DNA of 64,000 nt from Variovorax sp. PAMC 28711. GTDB taxonomy: Bacteria; Pseudomonadota; Gammaproteobacteria; Burkholderiales; Burkholderiaceae_C. Below the pieces are notes generated by a model that was given only the letters and a program-made list of their open reading frames with translations, ran no database searches and had not been told where the DNA came from. The position numbers were made by a program, and so were the translations under genes. Below, piece after piece: positions 17,825 through 27,823 of the stretch; within the stretch, counting starts at the first letter, position 1; each line of letters starts with the position of its first letter. Where the stretch lies: the NCBI RefSeq assembly GCF_001577265.1, contig NZ_CP014517.1:983001-1047000 (forward strand), written 5' to 3'.

Positions 17825-18868
17825 TTACTGCAGTGCTTGCACGCCAGCCACTACCCAGCCGCCCGCGCCGCTGGTCGGCTTGGTCATGTTCCACACCTCG
17901 CGGAACGGGCTCGGGCCGGCCGATGCGTCTTCGCGGATCATTCCGGAGAACTCGACGCTCGCCATGTAAGCGTCCGGCAATTCCTCGATGCCGAGCAGCT
18001 TGGCGTCCAGCATGACGACATCGGTCTTGTTCGAAATGCCGCCGGTGTGGCCTGCACGGTCCGCGAGCTGGCTCTGGATTTCGTCGACCATGCCGTCGGT
18101 CATCATGGAGCGCAGCAGGGTGACGTCGGCGCGGTCCCAGGCATCTTGCAAGGTCACGAAATTGCGCTTGGCGGCGCCAAGGAAGCCGTCGACGTCGAAG
18201 CCTGCCGGAATACCCCAGGACTGCGAACCGGCCAACGCCGAACCGATCATGCTGCCGCCAGCCGCCGCACCTGCCGCCGAGAGGCTGCTGCCGTGGCGGT
18301 CAAGCTCTGCACCGGGCTGCGCGGGCGTTGCGTCAAAGGCCGTGGACGAACGTTCCCAGGGTCGCGCCGACGCGTCGTTACCGACGTTGGCCGGGCTGTA
18401 CTGGGCCGGCGCGCTCGCATTGCCGGCGTTGCCTGCACCTTCGAAGGCGAAGCCGCCCTGACGGCTGCCGTTGTTCGTGCCCCCTGAACGGCGGGCGGCG
18501 AACATGCGCCATGCCACGACCGCAGCCAGCACGAGGAGCCCGATCAGCAGGATGTTGCCGAAGGCGGCGCCGAGACCGAGCGAATGCGCGAGCCAGGCGA
18601 GACCGAGGCCCGCGGCCAGGCCGCCGAGCATCGCGCCCCACGGTCGCTTGGGTGCGGCCGCAGCAGCCGGTGCAGCAGCGCCCGGCTTGGCAGCCGCCGC
18701 GTTCTGCGGCGCCACTTGGTTGGGAGCAGCCGGCGGGGTGGCCTGGCGTTGCGTCACGTTGGGCGACTGGCGCCCGAACGAGCCGCCGCCGCCCATGCGC
18801 TTGGCCTCGGCAGAAACACCGCCCAGCAGCAACGCCACGGTGAGCAGGGAAACCATCAATTTCGACAT
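17825..18868 (-). CDS. Tim44-like domain protein
   Basis: Predicted membrane protein of 347 residues. It has a cleavable or anchoring N-terminal signal (about 1-22), a Gln/Pro/Ala-rich linker, two hydrophobic segments (about 78-130), another low-complexity linker, and a C-terminal Tim44-like domain of about 140 residues (FLGAAKRNFVTLQDAWDRAD to GAGGWVVAGVQALQ). Tim44-like domains may bind lipids; the bacterial function is undefined. It sits between ubiE and ubiJ, so a link to quinone synthesis or membrane handling is possible but not shown. Start ATG 18868 was chosen as it directly begins the signal sequence. Confidence 0.88.
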   Translation of the reverse strand: MSKLMVSLLTVALLLGGVSAEAKRMGGGGSFGRQSPNVTQRQATPPAAPNQVAPQNAAAAKPGAAAPAAAAAPKRPWGAMLGGLAAGLGLAWLAHSLGLGAAFGNILLIGLLVLAAVVAWRMFAARRSGGTNNGSRQGGFAFEGAGNAGNASAPAQYSPANVGNDASARPWERSSTAFDATPAQPGAELDRHGSSLSAAGAAAGGSMIGSALAGSQSWGIPAGFDVDGFLGAAKRNFVTLQDAWDRADVTLLRSMMTDGMVDEIQSQLADRAGHTGGISNKTDVVMLDAKLLGIEELPDAYMASVEFSGMIREDASAGPSPFREVWNMTKPTSGAGGWVVAGVQALQ

Positions 18869-18902
18869 ACTGTCTCCTCTTTCAATCTTGTCAGTCCTAC
18901 GT

Positions 18903-19634
18903 TCAACATTTGATTCCAACATGCAGGGCGACCACGCCACCCGTCATGTTGTGATAGTCCACATGTCCGAATCCGCCCTCTTTCATGAGGGTCTTGAGCT
19001 CGTCCTGGCCGGGGTGCATCCGGATGGATTCGGCCAGGTAGCGGTAGCTGGCGTCGTCGCCCGCGACCACCTTGCCCAGGCGCGGCAGCACCTTGAAGGA
19101 ATACCAGTCGTAAGCTTTCGCGAGCGGCTTGGCCACCTTGGAAAACTCCAGCACGAGCAGCTTGCCGCGCGGCTTGAGCACGCGGTTCATTTCTTTGAGC
19201 GCAAGATCCTTGTGCGTCATGTTGCGCAGGCCGAAGGCCACGGTCACCACGTCGAAGTGGTTGTCCGGAAAGGGCAGCTTCTCGGCGTCGCAGACCATCG
19301 TCGGCAGCGAGACGCCGGCGTCCAGCAGCCGGTCGCGCCCGGTGCGCAGCATCGCTTCGTTGATGTCGGTGTGCACCACCTCGCCGGTCGCGCCGACCTT
19401 CTTGGCGAAGGCCAGTGCCAGGTCGCCGGTGCCGCCCGCGATGTCCAGCACCTTCGAACCTTCGCCGACATTGGCGACCATGACGGTGTACGCCTTCCAG
19501 GCACGGTGCAACCCCATCGACATGAGGTCGTTCATGAGGTCGTAACGGGTAGCGACCGAATCGAAGACGCCGCGCACGCGTTGCGCCTTGTCTTTTTCGT
19601 CGACCGATTCGAAGCCGAAGTGGGTGGTGCTCAT
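18903..19634 (-). CDS. ubiE: Ubiquinone/menaquinone C-methyltransferase
   Basis: SAM-dependent methyltransferase of 243 residues that C-methylates the benzoquinol ring in ubiquinone synthesis (and menaquinone where made). UbiE motifs include [37 protein letters not shown], the SAM site [32 protein letters not shown] and [11 protein letters not shown]. The C-terminus ends in [12 protein letters not shown] as usual. It is followed by the Tim44-like gene (34 bases) and preceded by DUF971 (64 bases). Confidence 0.97.
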   Translation of the reverse strand: MSTTHFGFESVDEKDKAQRVRGVFDSVATRYDLMNDLMSMGLHRAWKAYTVMVANVGEGSKVLDIAGGTGDLALAFAKKVGATGEVVHTDINEAMLRTGRDRLLDAGVSLPTMVCDAEKLPFPDNHFDVVTVAFGLRNMTHKDLALKEMNRVLKPRGKLLVLEFSKVAKPLAKAYDWYSFKVLPRLGKVVAGDDASYRYLAESIRMHPGQDELKTLMKEGGFGHVDYHNMTGGVVALHVGIKC

Positions 19635-19698
19635 GCGCCCGATGTTAGGGCGTAAGCACCGGCGTCAAGAGGGTGACCCCGCCGAACAGCGGGCTTTC

Positions 19699-20112
19699 TC
19701 AGTGCGAGGCGCAGCCATGTCCGCCGCCGAGCGGCATCGGCGCATCGCGATCGATGCCGGCTTCGGCGAGCCGCGTCGCATACGCGGCCCAGAGTTCGGC
19801 CTCCTTTGACCCCAGCTCGTACAGCAGATCCCACGAATAGATGCCGCTTTCGTGCCCGTCGCTGAACACCGGCTTCACGGCATAGTTGCCGACCGGTTCG
19901 AGCTCGACGAGGCTGACGTTCCGCTTGCCTGTCTGCAGCACTTCCTGACCCGGGCCATGGCCCTGCACTTCCGCGGAGGGCGAGTAGATGCGCAAAAGCT
20001 CGAACGGAATGCGGAAGTTCGCGCCATCCGAAAATCCGACTTCCAGCACGCGCGAGGCGCCATGCACGGTGATCGAACGCGGCGTTGGTGCGCCAGCTTG
20101 CAAGCCTGCCAT
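19699..20112 (-). CDS. DUF971 family protein
   Basis: Protein of 137 residues homologous to the small DUF971 domain found at the N-terminus of gamma-butyrobetaine hydroxylase. Recognisable parts are RVLEVGFSDGANFRIPFELLR and VFSDGHESGIYSWDLLYELG. The C-terminus ends in a His/Gly/Cys-containing tail (GGGHGCASH) that could bind metal. I use ATG 20112; a TTG one codon upstream is also possible. Stand-alone DUF971 proteins often neighbour ubiE in Burkholderiales. Function unknown; proposed roles in Fe-S handling are not demonstrated here. Confidence 0.87.
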   Translation of the reverse strand: MAGLQAGAPTPRSITVHGASRVLEVGFSDGANFRIPFELLRIYSPSAEVQGHGPGQEVLQTGKRNVSLVELEPVGNYAVKPVFSDGHESGIYSWDLLYELGSKEAELWAAYATRLAEAGIDRDAPMPLGGGHGCASH

Positions 20113-20152
20113 CAAATGCTCCTCACGCCGCAGCGCTCAACGCGGCCGGCCA

Positions 20153-23100
20153 TCACACCAGCACCCGCTCGATGCCGCCGCTGTTGGCCGCGGCGACGTA
20201 CTCGGGCAACCACTTTTCGCCGAGGATCTGGTTGGCCATTTCGACCACGATGTAGTCGGCTTCGAGCAGGCCGTTGTTCAAATCGTTGCCGTAGCGGGAG
20301 AGACCCTGCAGGCAGCTCGGACAGCTGGTGAGGATCTTCACGTTGCCCTTCGCCTCGACCTTGCCGCTCTCGCGCAGCTGCGCTTCGCCCTTTTTCAGCT
20401 CTTCTTCCTTGCGAAATCGGATCTGCGTCGAGATGTCGGGCCGCGTAACGCCCAGCGTGCCCGATTCGCCGCAGCAGCGGTCGTTCTTGAGCACGTTGTC
20501 GCCGACCAGCGCCTTCACCGTCTTCATCGGGTCCTGCAGCTTCATGGGGCTGTGGCAGGGGTCGTGGTACAGGTAGCCACCACCGCTGGCCGCGCCCAGC
20601 GTGATGCCCTTCTCCAGCAAATATTCGTGGATGTCGATGATCCGGCAACCCGGGAAGATCTTGTCGAACTGGTAACCCTGCAACTGGTCGTAGCAGGTGC
20701 CGCAGCTCACCACCACGGTCTTGATGTCGAGGTAGTTGAGGGTGTTGGCGACACGGTGGAAGAGCACGCGGTTGTCGGTGATCATCTTCTCGGCCTTGTC
20801 GAACTGGCCGCTGCCGCGCTGGGGGTAGCCGCAGCACAGATAGCCGGGCGGCAGCACCGTCTGCACGCCGGCGTGCCACAACATCGCCTGCGTGGCCAGG
20901 CCGACCTGCGAGAACAGGCGCTCCGAGCCGCAGCCGGGGAAGTAGAAGACGGCCTCGGTTTCGGCCGTGGTCGCCTTCGGGTTGCGGATGATCGGCACGT
21001 AGTCGGCATCTTCGATGTCGAGCAGCGCGCGTGCCGTCTGCTTGGGCAGACCGCCGGGCATCTTCTTGTTGATGAAGTGAACGATCTGTTCCTTGATCGG
21101 CGCCGCACCCAGCGTGGCCGGCGGCGCTGCCGTCTGCTTGCGCGCGACCCGACGCAAAAGATCGTTGGCCAGTCGCTGCGCCTTGAAGCCGATGCCGACC
21201 ATGCCGACGCGCATCGCCTTGATGGTCTGCGGGTTGGTGGCGTTCAAGAACAGCATCGCGACCGCGTTGCCGGGCCGGAACGACTTCTGCCCCATCTTGC
21301 GCAACAGGTTGCGCATGTTCATCGACACGTCGCCGAAGTCGATCTTCACCGGGCAGGGCGACAGGCACTTGTGGCACACCGTGCAGTGGTCGGCCACGTC
21401 CTCGAACTCTTCCCAATGCTTGATGCTGACGCCGCGGCGCGTCTGCTCCTCGTACAAAAAGGCCTCGACCAGCAGCGAGGTCGCCAGGATCTTGTTGCGC
21501 GGGCTGTAGAGCAGGTTGGCACGCGGCACGTGCGTTGCGCACACCGGCTTGCACTTGCCGCAGCGCAGGCAGTCCTTGACCGAATCGGCGATGGCGCCGA
21601 TGTCGCTCTGCTGCATGATCAGCGACTCGTGGCCCATGAGGCCGAAGCTCGGCGTGTAGGCGTTGGTCAGATCGGCATGCAGACCGTGTGACGCCGGCGT
21701 ATCTGCACGCAGCAGCTTGCCCTTGTTGAAGCGCCCTTCCGGGTCAACGCGCTGCTTGTAATCGGTGAAAGGCTGCAGCTCGGCATCCGTCAGGAATTCC
21801 AGCTTGGTGATGCCGATGCCGTGCTCGCCGGAGATCACGCCGTCCAGGCTGCGCGCCAGCGCCATGATGCGCACCACGGCGGCATGCGCGGTCTGCAGCA
21901 TCTCGTAGTTGTCGCTGTTGACCGGCAGGTTGGTGTGCACGTTGCCGTCGCCCGCGTGCATGTGCAGCGCGACCCACACGCGGCCCTTGAGCACGCGCTG
22001 GTGGATGGCATTGCATTCGGCGAGGATCGGCACGAACTCGTCGCCGGTGAAAATCTTGGCGAGCGGCGCCTTCAGCTCGGTCTTCCAGCTCGCGCGCAGC
22101 GAATGGTCCTGCAGTTGCGGGAACAGCGCATCGATGTCGCCGAGCCAGCTCAGCCAGCGCGCGCGAACCTGACGCACCAGCGCGATCGCCTGCTGCACCC
22201 TGCTCTCGAGCAGTTCTGCGCTCGGGATGTCGTTGGCGTCGTCGGTCTTGCCCAACGGCAGGTTGCCGCGCGCAAGGAACGCTTCGAGCGCATCGGCGAG
22301 CGCCGCCTTGTTCTGCAGCGACAGCTCGATGTTGATGCGCTCGATGCCGTCGGTGTACTCGGCCATGCGCGGCAGCGGGATCACCACGTCTTCGTTGATC
22401 TTGAAGGCGTTGGTGTGGCGGCTGATGGCGGCCGTGCGCTTGCGGTCCAGCCAGAATTTCTTGCGCGCCTCGGGGCTGATGGCGATGAAGCCTTCGCCAC
22501 TGCGCGAGTTCGCGATGCGCACCACTTCCGACGTCGCACGGGCCACGTCGTCGGCATCGTCGCCCGCGATGTCGCCGAACAGCACCATCTTCGGCAGGCC
22601 ACCGTGCTTCTTCGATTTGGTCGCGTAACCGACCGCCTTCAGGTAGCGATCGTCGAGGTGTTCGAGGCCCGCCAGCAACACGCCCGAGCGCTTTTGCTCG
22701 GCGAACATGAAGTCCTTGATCTCGACGATGCTGGGCACCGCGTCCTTCGCGTTGCCGAAGAACTCGAGGCACACGGTGCGCGTGTGTGCCGGCATCTTGT
22801 GCACCACCCAGCGACAACTGGTGATGAGGCCGTCGCAGCCCTCTTTCTGGATGCCAGGGAGGCCCGACAGGAACTTGTCGGTCACGTCCTTGCCGAGGCC
22901 TTCCTTGCGAAAGGTCTTGCCTTCGATGTCGAGGCGCTCGGTGCGCAGATGCGTCTTGCCGTCCGCCGCGAAATAGTTCAGTTCGAACACCGCGCGCTCG
23001 GCGTCGTGGATCTTGCCGAGGTTGTGGCCGATGCGCGTGACCTCGAGCCATTCGGCCTGCGGCGTCACCATCCGCCACGACGCGAGGTTGTCGAGCGCGG

Positions 23101-24031
23101 TGCCCCACAGCACGGCCTTCTTGCCGCCCGCGTTCATCGCGACGTTGCCGCCGACGCACGACGCTTCGGCCGAGGTCGGGTCGACCGCGAACACGTAGCC
23201 GCCGCGCTCGGCCGCATCGGCCACGCGCTGCGTCACCACGCCGGCCTCGGTCCAGATCGTCGGCACCGGTGCGTCGAGCCCCGGCAGCGCGCGCATCTCG
23301 ACCTCGGTCATTGCTTCCAGCTTTTCGGTGTTGATCACCACGCTGTCCCAGGTCAGGGGAATCGCGCCGCCCGTGTAGCCGGTGCCGCCGCCGCGCGGAA
23401 TGATGGTCAAGCCGAGTTCGATGCAGCCCTTGACCAGGCCGGCCATCTCGGTTTCGGTGTCGGGGCACAGCACGACGAACGGGTATTCCACCCGCCAGTC
23501 GGTCGCGTCGGTCACGTGCGACACGCGCGACAGGCCGTCGAACTTGATGTTGTCCTTGGCCGTCAACCGGCCGAGGACACGAGTGGCTTTGCGGCGCAGC
23601 GCAGCGACGTCGCGGAACATCGTGTCGAAGCCGGCGATGGCCCGGGACACCAGCGCCGCGAGCTCGCCCACCAGCACATCGCGCTCGGCATCGACATCGG
23701 GCGTGCGGCGCTTGCCGACCTCGGTCAGCCGGTGGTTCAGCGCATCGACCAACTGGCCGCGACGGCGCGGGTTGTCGAGCAGGTCGTCGACGAGATAGGG
23801 GTTGCGCTGGACCACCCAGATGTCGCCCAGCACCTCGTAGAGCATGCGGGCGGAGCGCCCGGTGCGGCGCTCGCCGCGGAGCACCTGCAGCAGTTCCCAG
23901 CCGCGCTCGCCCAGGAGGCGAATCGCGATTTCTCGATCGGAAAAGCTGGTGTAGTTGTAGGGGATCTCGCGAAGTCGCGCGGGCTCTTCGGCCTGCGACA
24001 ACAACGCGGTCAACGCGGTCGGAGCATTCAT
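20153..24031 (-). CDS. DUF3683-FAD-[4Fe-4S] fusion oxidoreductase
   Basis: Very large flavoprotein of 1,292 residues combining what are usually separate GlcD-like and GlcF-like subunits. Order: an N-terminal DUF3683-like region (about 1-120); a FAD-binding PCMH domain with [15 protein letters not shown] and [15 protein letters not shown]; a FAD-linked oxidase C-terminal domain ending in [10 protein letters not shown]; a ferredoxin-like region with [11 protein letters not shown] and [13 protein letters not shown] (two [4Fe-4S] sites); then two CCG cysteine-rich domains ([10 protein letters not shown] and CCGESGTLG). The likely reaction is oxidation of a 2-hydroxy acid (D-lactate or glycolate type) feeding electrons to quinone, but the substrate is not determined. 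ATG 24031 (MNAPTAL) is the preferred start. Confidence 0.9.
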   Translation of the reverse strand: MNAPTALTALLSQAEEPARLREIPYNYTSFSDREIAIRLLGERGWELLQVLRGERRTGRSARMLYEVLGDIWVVQRNPYLVDDLLDNPRRRGQLVDALNHRLTEVGKRRTPDVDAERDVLVGELAALVSRAIAGFDTMFRDVAALRRKATRVLGRLTAKDNIKFDGLSRVSHVTDATDWRVEYPFVVLCPDTETEMAGLVKGCIELGLTIIPRGGGTGYTGGAIPLTWDSVVINTEKLEAMTEVEMRALPGLDAPVPTIWTEAGVVTQRVADAAERGGYVFAVDPTSAEASCVGGNVAMNAGGKKAVLWGTALDNLASWRMVTPQAEWLEVTRIGHNLGKIHDAERAVFELNYFAADGKTHLRTERLDIEGKTFRKEGLGKDVTDKFLSGLPGIQKEGCDGLITSCRWVVHKMPAHTRTVCLEFFGNAKDAVPSIVEIKDFMFAEQKRSGVLLAGLEHLDDRYLKAVGYATKSKKHGGLPKMVLFGDIAGDDADDVARATSEVVRIANSRSGEGFIAISPEARKKFWLDRKRTAAISRHTNAFKINEDVVIPLPRMAEYTDGIERINIELSLQNKAALADALEAFLARGNLPLGKTDDANDIPSAELLESRVQQAIALVRQVRARWLSWLGDIDALFPQLQDHSLRASWKTELKAPLAKIFTGDEFVPILAECNAIHQRVLKGRVWVALHMHAGDGNVHTNLPVNSDNYEMLQTAHAAVVRIMALARSLDGVISGEHGIGITKLEFLTDAELQPFTDYKQRVDPEGRFNKGKLLRADTPASHGLHADLTNAYTPSFGLMGHESLIMQQSDIGAIADSVKDCLRCGKCKPVCATHVPRANLLYSPRNKILATSLLVEAFLYEEQTRRGVSIKHWEEFEDVADHCTVCHKCLSPCPVKIDFGDVSMNMRNLLRKMGQKSFRPGNAVAMLFLNATNPQTIKAMRVGMVGIGFKAQRLANDLLRRVARKQTAAPPATLGAAPIKEQIVHFINKKMPGGLPKQTARALLDIEDADYVPIIRNPKATTAETEAVFYFPGCGSERLFSQVGLATQAMLWHAGVQTVLPPGYLCCGYPQRGSGQFDKAEKMITDNRVLFHRVANTLNYLDIKTVVVSCGTCYDQLQGYQFDKIFPGCRIIDIHEYLLEKGITLGAASGGGYLYHDPCHSPMKLQDPMKTVKALVGDNVLKNDRCCGESGTLGVTRPDISTQIRFRKEEELKKGEAQLRESGKVEAKGNVKILTSCPSCLQGLSRYGNDLNNGLLEADYIVVEMANQILGEKWLPEYVAAANSGGIERVLV

Positions 24032-24116
24032 CGGGAAGTGGGGCCTCGGTCGGGCGCTGCGCACCCTCTTGCCGGGGTGGCGATTTTAGGTCAGGCCCCG
24101 AATCCGCGCCCGGCGC

Positions 24117-25346
24117 TCAGAACAACACCCGACTCCGGATCGTCCCCGGCACCAGCGCCAGCTTTTCCAGCGCCAGATCGGACGACGCTGCGTCGATGTC
24201 CATCACCACGTAACCGACCTTCTCGTTCGTCTGCAGGAACTGCGAGGAAATGTTGATGTGGTTGTCCGCGAAGATCTGGTTGATCTGCGACAACACGCCC
24301 GGCACGTTGTGATGGATATGGAGTAAACGGTGCTTGCCCGGGTGCGCCGGCAGCGCGACCTCGGGAAAGTTGACCGACGAGGTCGAGGTGCCGTTGTCGC
24401 TGTACTTCACCAGCTTTTCCGCCACCTCGCCGCCGATGTTGGCCTGCGCCTCCATCGTCGAGCCGCCCACGTGCGGCGTGAGGATCACGTTGTCCAGCCC
24501 GCGCAACGGCGACTGGAATTCTTCATTGTTGCTGCCGGGCTCGACCGGGAACACGTCGATGGCAGCGCCCCAAAGCTTGCCGCCCTTCACGGCGTCGGCG
24601 AGTGCATCGATATCGACCACCGTGCCGCGCGCCGCGTTGATCAGGATGCCGCCCTGCTTCATCGCCGCGATCTCGGCCGGACCGATCATCCACTGCGTCG
24701 ACGGCAGCTCGGGCACGTGCAGGCTCACGATGTCGCTCTGCGCCAGCAGGTCGTGCAGCTGCGGCACCTGCCGCGCGTTGCCCAGCGGCAGCTTGCTGAC
24801 CACGTCGTAGAACGCCACGTGCATGCCGAGCCCTTCGGCCAGCACCGACAACTGCGTGCCGATGGAGCCGTAGCCGACGATGCCGAGCGTCTTGCCGCGA
24901 ATTTCGTGGGAGTTGGCCGCGGACTTCATCCAGCCGCCGCGGTGCACCAGCGCGTTCTTGGCCGGGATGCCGCGCAACAGCAGGATCGCCTCGGCCAGCA
25001 CCAGTTCGGCCACCGAGCGCGTGTTGGAATACGGCGCGTTGAACACGGCCACACCGCGCTCGCGCGCCGCGTTCAGGTCGACCTGGTTGGTGCCGATGCA
25101 AAAACAGCCGACGGCGACCAGCTTGGGCGCGGCCGACAGCACGTCGGCGGTCAGCTTGCTCTGCGACCGGATGCCCAGGAAATGAACATCGGCCAGCTTG
25201 GCCTTCAGTTCTTCGCCCTGTAGCGCCGTGGTCATGGTTTCAATCTGCGTGTAGCCCGCTCCCCGGATGGTCTCCAGCGCCGACGGGTGGATGTTTTCCA
25301 GCAACAGGAACTTGATCTTGCTTTTGTCCAGAGAGGTCTTCGTCAT
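24117..25346 (-). CDS. serA: D-3-phosphoglycerate dehydrogenase
   Basis: Enzyme of 409 residues oxidising 3-phosphoglycerate to 3-phosphohydroxypyruvate at the start of serine synthesis. It has the NAD-binding GIVGYGSIGTQLS motif, the active-site Arg in INAARGTVVD, the Glu region and catalytic His in LTPHVGGSTMEAQ, and a C-terminal ACT domain (about 335-409; VPGVLSQINQIFADN) for serine feedback, the same layout and size as E. coli SerA. Start ATG 25346 (MTKTSLDKSK) fits the family. It is divergent from ugpB, with 176 bases between them. Confidence 0.96.
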   Translation of the reverse strand: MTKTSLDKSKIKFLLLENIHPSALETIRGAGYTQIETMTTALQGEELKAKLADVHFLGIRSQSKLTADVLSAAPKLVAVGCFCIGTNQVDLNAARERGVAVFNAPYSNTRSVAELVLAEAILLLRGIPAKNALVHRGGWMKSAANSHEIRGKTLGIVGYGSIGTQLSVLAEGLGMHVAFYDVVSKLPLGNARQVPQLHDLLAQSDIVSLHVPELPSTQWMIGPAEIAAMKQGGILINAARGTVVDIDALADAVKGGKLWGAAIDVFPVEPGSNNEEFQSPLRGLDNVILTPHVGGSTMEAQANIGGEVAEKLVKYSDNGTSTSSVNFPEVALPAHPGKHRLLHIHHNVPGVLSQINQIFADNHINISSQFLQTNEKVGYVVMDIDAASSDLALEKLALVPGTIRSRVLF

Positions 25347-25467
25347 GCGGGGAAGGCTAGCATGGTGCACCGCAGCAAGCGGACGCCGCGCACCAAGGTC
25401 GGGCACCCAAAAGGGTTTCCCCGGTTGGTCGCCGCGGTGACTCCGTGCGACAAGGGAAGACGCAGAA

Positions 25468-25490
25468 CCGTCATGCAAATGACCTAGCAT
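25468..25490 (+). promoter_or_regulatory. Candidate ugp promoter with Pho-box-like sequence
   Basis: CCGTCAT-GCAA-ATGACCT (25468-25485) matches the first half of a Pho box (CTGTCAT) at 6 of 7 positions and the second half at 4 of 7. It also reads as the dyad GTCAT-GCAA-ATGAC. It runs directly into a -10-like TAGCAT (25485-25490), which is closer than the usual 10-base spacing for PhoB activation. The position upstream of ugpB fits known phosphate control of ugp, but the match is weak. Confidence 0.3.
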
Positions 25491-25522
25491 CCGCCCTTTT
25501 GTTTTCCCCTTCAGGAGTCTTC

Positions 25523-26833
25523 ATGCGATTCAAAACGCTCGCCATGGCCTCGGCGCTGGCCGCCACGCTGTGCACCACGGCGCAGGCCCAAACCGAAATC
25601 CAGTGGTGGCATTCGATGACCGCCGTCAACGGCGAATGGGTCAACGACCTGGCCAGGCAGTTCAACGAAAGCCAGAAGGAATACAAGGTCGTGCCGACGT
25701 TCAAGGGCACCTATGACGAATCGATGACTGCATCGATCGCTGCTTTTCGCGCCGGCAACGCGCCGAACATCTTGCAGGTGTTCGAAGTCGGCACTGCCAC
25801 CATGATGGCGAGCAAGAATGCAATCGTTCCGGTCGGCAAGGTAATGAAGGACGCCAGTGAAAAGTTCGACCCGGCTGCCTACATCCCGGCGGTGGCGGGG
25901 TATTACACGGCGCCAAACGGCCAGATGTTGAGCTTCCCGTTCAACAGCTCCACCACCGTTTTCTACATCAACAAGGACGCCTTCAAGGCGGCGGGCATCC
26001 CGACCGACAAGCTGCCCGCGACCTGGCCCGAAGTGACTGCGGCCGCCGCCAAGCTCAAGGCCGCCGGCCACAAGTGCCCCTTCACGACCGCCTGGCAGGG
26101 TTGGACCCAACTTGAGAGCTTCTCGGCGTGGCACAACGTCGAGTTCGCGACCAAGAGCAACGGCCTGGCCGGCCTCGACGCGCGCATGAAGATCAACTCG
26201 CCGCTGCATGTTCGTCACATCGAAAACCTGGCCAACATGGCCAAGCAGGGCCTCTTCATCTACAAGGGCCGCGGCAACGTGCCCGAAGCGAGCTTCGTGT
26301 CGGGCGAGTGCGCCATGATCAACACGTCGTCGGGCTTCTACGGCAACGTGGCCAAGAATGCCAAGTTCGCATACGCCGTTGCCCCGCTGCCGTATTACCC
26401 GGACGTGCCGGGCGCGCCGCAGAACACCGTGATCGGCGGCGCCAGCCTCTGGGTCATGGCCGGCAAGAAGCCCGAGGAATACAAGGGCGTGGCCAAGTTC
26501 TTCACCTTCATCTCCAGCCCTGAAGTCCAGTCGGCCAGCCACAAACGCACGGGCTACCTGCCCGTGACCCTGGCCGCGTACAAGCTGACCGAGGACTCCG
26601 GCTTCTACAAGCAGAACCCCGGCACCGACGTCGCCGTGACGCAGATGATCCGCAAGGTCACCGACAAGAGCCGCGGTATTCGCCTGGGCAACTACGTGCA
26701 GATTCGCGCGATCGAGGACGAAGAGCTGGAGAACGTGTGGAACGGCAAGAAGACTGCGAAGGAAGCGCTGGACGAGATCGTCAAGCGCGGGAACGAGCAG
26801 CTCGAACGCTTCCAGAAGGCCAACAAAGGCTGA
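25523..26833 (+). CDS. ugpB: sn-Glycerol-3-phosphate ABC transporter, binding protein
   Basis: Periplasmic substrate-binding protein of 436 residues. A signal peptide of about 22 residues ends in AQA before QTEIQWWHSM. The mature protein closely resembles UgpB (FNESQKEYKVVPTFKGTYDE, APNILQVFEVGTATMMASK, SFPFNSSTTVFYINKDAFK). It captures glycerol-3-phosphate or glycerophosphodiesters for UgpAEC. A ribosome-binding site (aggag) lies 6 bases before the ATG. It is the first gene of ugpBAECQ; a stem-loop after it (26882-26926) probably sets expression above the permease genes. Confidence 0.96.
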   Translation: MRFKTLAMASALAATLCTTAQAQTEIQWWHSMTAVNGEWVNDLARQFNESQKEYKVVPTFKGTYDESMTASIAAFRAGNAPNILQVFEVGTATMMASKNAIVPVGKVMKDASEKFDPAAYIPAVAGYYTAPNGQMLSFPFNSSTTVFYINKDAFKAAGIPTDKLPATWPEVTAAAAKLKAAGHKCPFTTAWQGWTQLESFSAWHNVEFATKSNGLAGLDARMKINSPLHVRHIENLANMAKQGLFIYKGRGNVPEASFVSGECAMINTSSGFYGNVAKNAKFAYAVAPLPYYPDVPGAPQNTVIGGASLWVMAGKKPEEYKGVAKFFTFISSPEVQSASHKRTGYLPVTLAAYKLTEDSGFYKQNPGTDVAVTQMIRKVTDKSRGIRLGNYVQIRAIEDEELENVWNGKKTAKEALDEIVKRGNEQLERFQKANKG

Positions 26834-26881
26834 TCGCCAGACGATCGGCGCACCGGGCCTTCGTGTCCGGCTAATATCCGC

Positions 26882-26926
26882 CCCGCCCGCTTGCCCTCCT
26901 GACGAGGGTGGCCGGGCGGGATTTTT
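26882..26926 (+). terminator. Terminator-like stem-loop in the ugpB-ugpA gap
   Basis: CCCGCCC (26882-26888) pairs with GGGCGGG (26914-26920), and CCCTC (26894-26898) with GAGGG (26904-26908) around a CTGAC loop; an ATTTTT tract follows. It has the form of an intrinsic terminator inside an operon. It could cause partial termination or protect the 3' end of the ugpB message, as seen in other binding-protein operons. Confidence 0.75.
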
Positions 26927-26940
26927 CTTATAAGGGACAC

Positions 26941-27822
26941 ATGGAAAAACGCGTCGTATTCAAATCGAGCTGGCTGCCCTGGCTCCTGATCGTTCCGCAG
27001 ATGACGGTGATCCTCGTGTTTTTCTTCTGGCCGGCCGCGCAGGCCATCCTGCAGTCGCTGCAGCAGCAGGACGCGTTCGGCACCTCGGTGGAATTCGTGG
27101 GACTCGACAATTTCAGGCAGCTGATCGACGATCCGTCCTACCTGGATTCGTTCAAGACCACCGCGCTGTTCTCGGTGCTGGTCGCGGTCATCGGCATCAG
27201 CCTGTCGTTGATGCTGGCGGTGTTCGCGGACCGCATCCTGACCGGTGGCATGTTCTACAAGACCATGCTGATCCTGCCCTATGCCGTGGCGCCGGCCGTG
27301 GCCGCCGTGCTCTGGGTCTTCATGTTCTCGCCGTCGCTCGGCGTGGTCTCGTATGCACTCGGCAAGTTCGGCGTCGACTGGAACCACCTGCTCAATTCGA
27401 CGCACGCCATGACGCTGATCGTGATGGCGGCGGTGTGGAAACAGATCTCCTACAACTTCCTGTTCTTCCTCGCGGGTCTGCAGTCGATTCCCAAGTCACT
27501 GATCGAAGCGGCCGCCATCGACGGTGCCAAGCCCTGGCGCCGCTTCTGGACGGTGCAGTTTCCGCTGCTCACGCCCACCACGTTCTTCCTGCTGGTGATC
27601 AATGTCGTCTACGCGTTTTTCGATACCTTCGCGATCGTCGACGCCGCCACACAGGGCGGACCTGGCAGGGACACCACCATCCTGGTCTACAAGGTCTACC
27701 ACGACGGCTTCAAGGCCATGGACCTGGGCGGCTCTGCGGCGCAATCCGTGGTGTTGATGCTCATCGTGGTGCTGCTGACCGTGGTGCAGTTCCGCTACGT
27801 CGAAAAGAAAGTGAACTATTGA
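26941..27822 (+). CDS. ugpA: sn-Glycerol-3-phosphate ABC transporter permease UgpA
   Basis: Inner-membrane permease of 293 residues with six predicted membrane segments. The cytoplasmic EAA loop that contacts the ATPase is [20 protein letters not shown]. UgpA-like markers include the early [15 protein letters not shown] and [21 protein letters not shown] 26941 (MEKRVVF) has an aaggga ribosome-binding site just upstream; an earlier in-frame start would lie inside the stem-loop. It ends 1 base before ugpE. Confidence 0.95.
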   Translation: MEKRVVFKSSWLPWLLIVPQMTVILVFFFWPAAQAILQSLQQQDAFGTSVEFVGLDNFRQLIDDPSYLDSFKTTALFSVLVAVIGISLSLMLAVFADRILTGGMFYKTMLILPYAVAPAVAAVLWVFMFSPSLGVVSYALGKFGVDWNHLLNSTHAMTLIVMAAVWKQISYNFLFFLAGLQSIPKSLIEAAAIDGAKPWRRFWTVQFPLLTPTTFFLLVINVVYAFFDTFAIVDAATQGGPGRDTTILVYKVYHDGFKAMDLGGSAAQSVVLMLIVVLLTVVQFRYVEKKVNY

Positions 27823-27823
27823 C

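Noticed and set aside
21821..24256. Open frame of about 810 codons on the plus strand opposite the FAD/Fe-S oxidoreductase
   Set aside because: Antisense shadow with biased composition (His, Arg, Val, Leu rich) and no domain; the minus-strand gene has clear motifs throughout.
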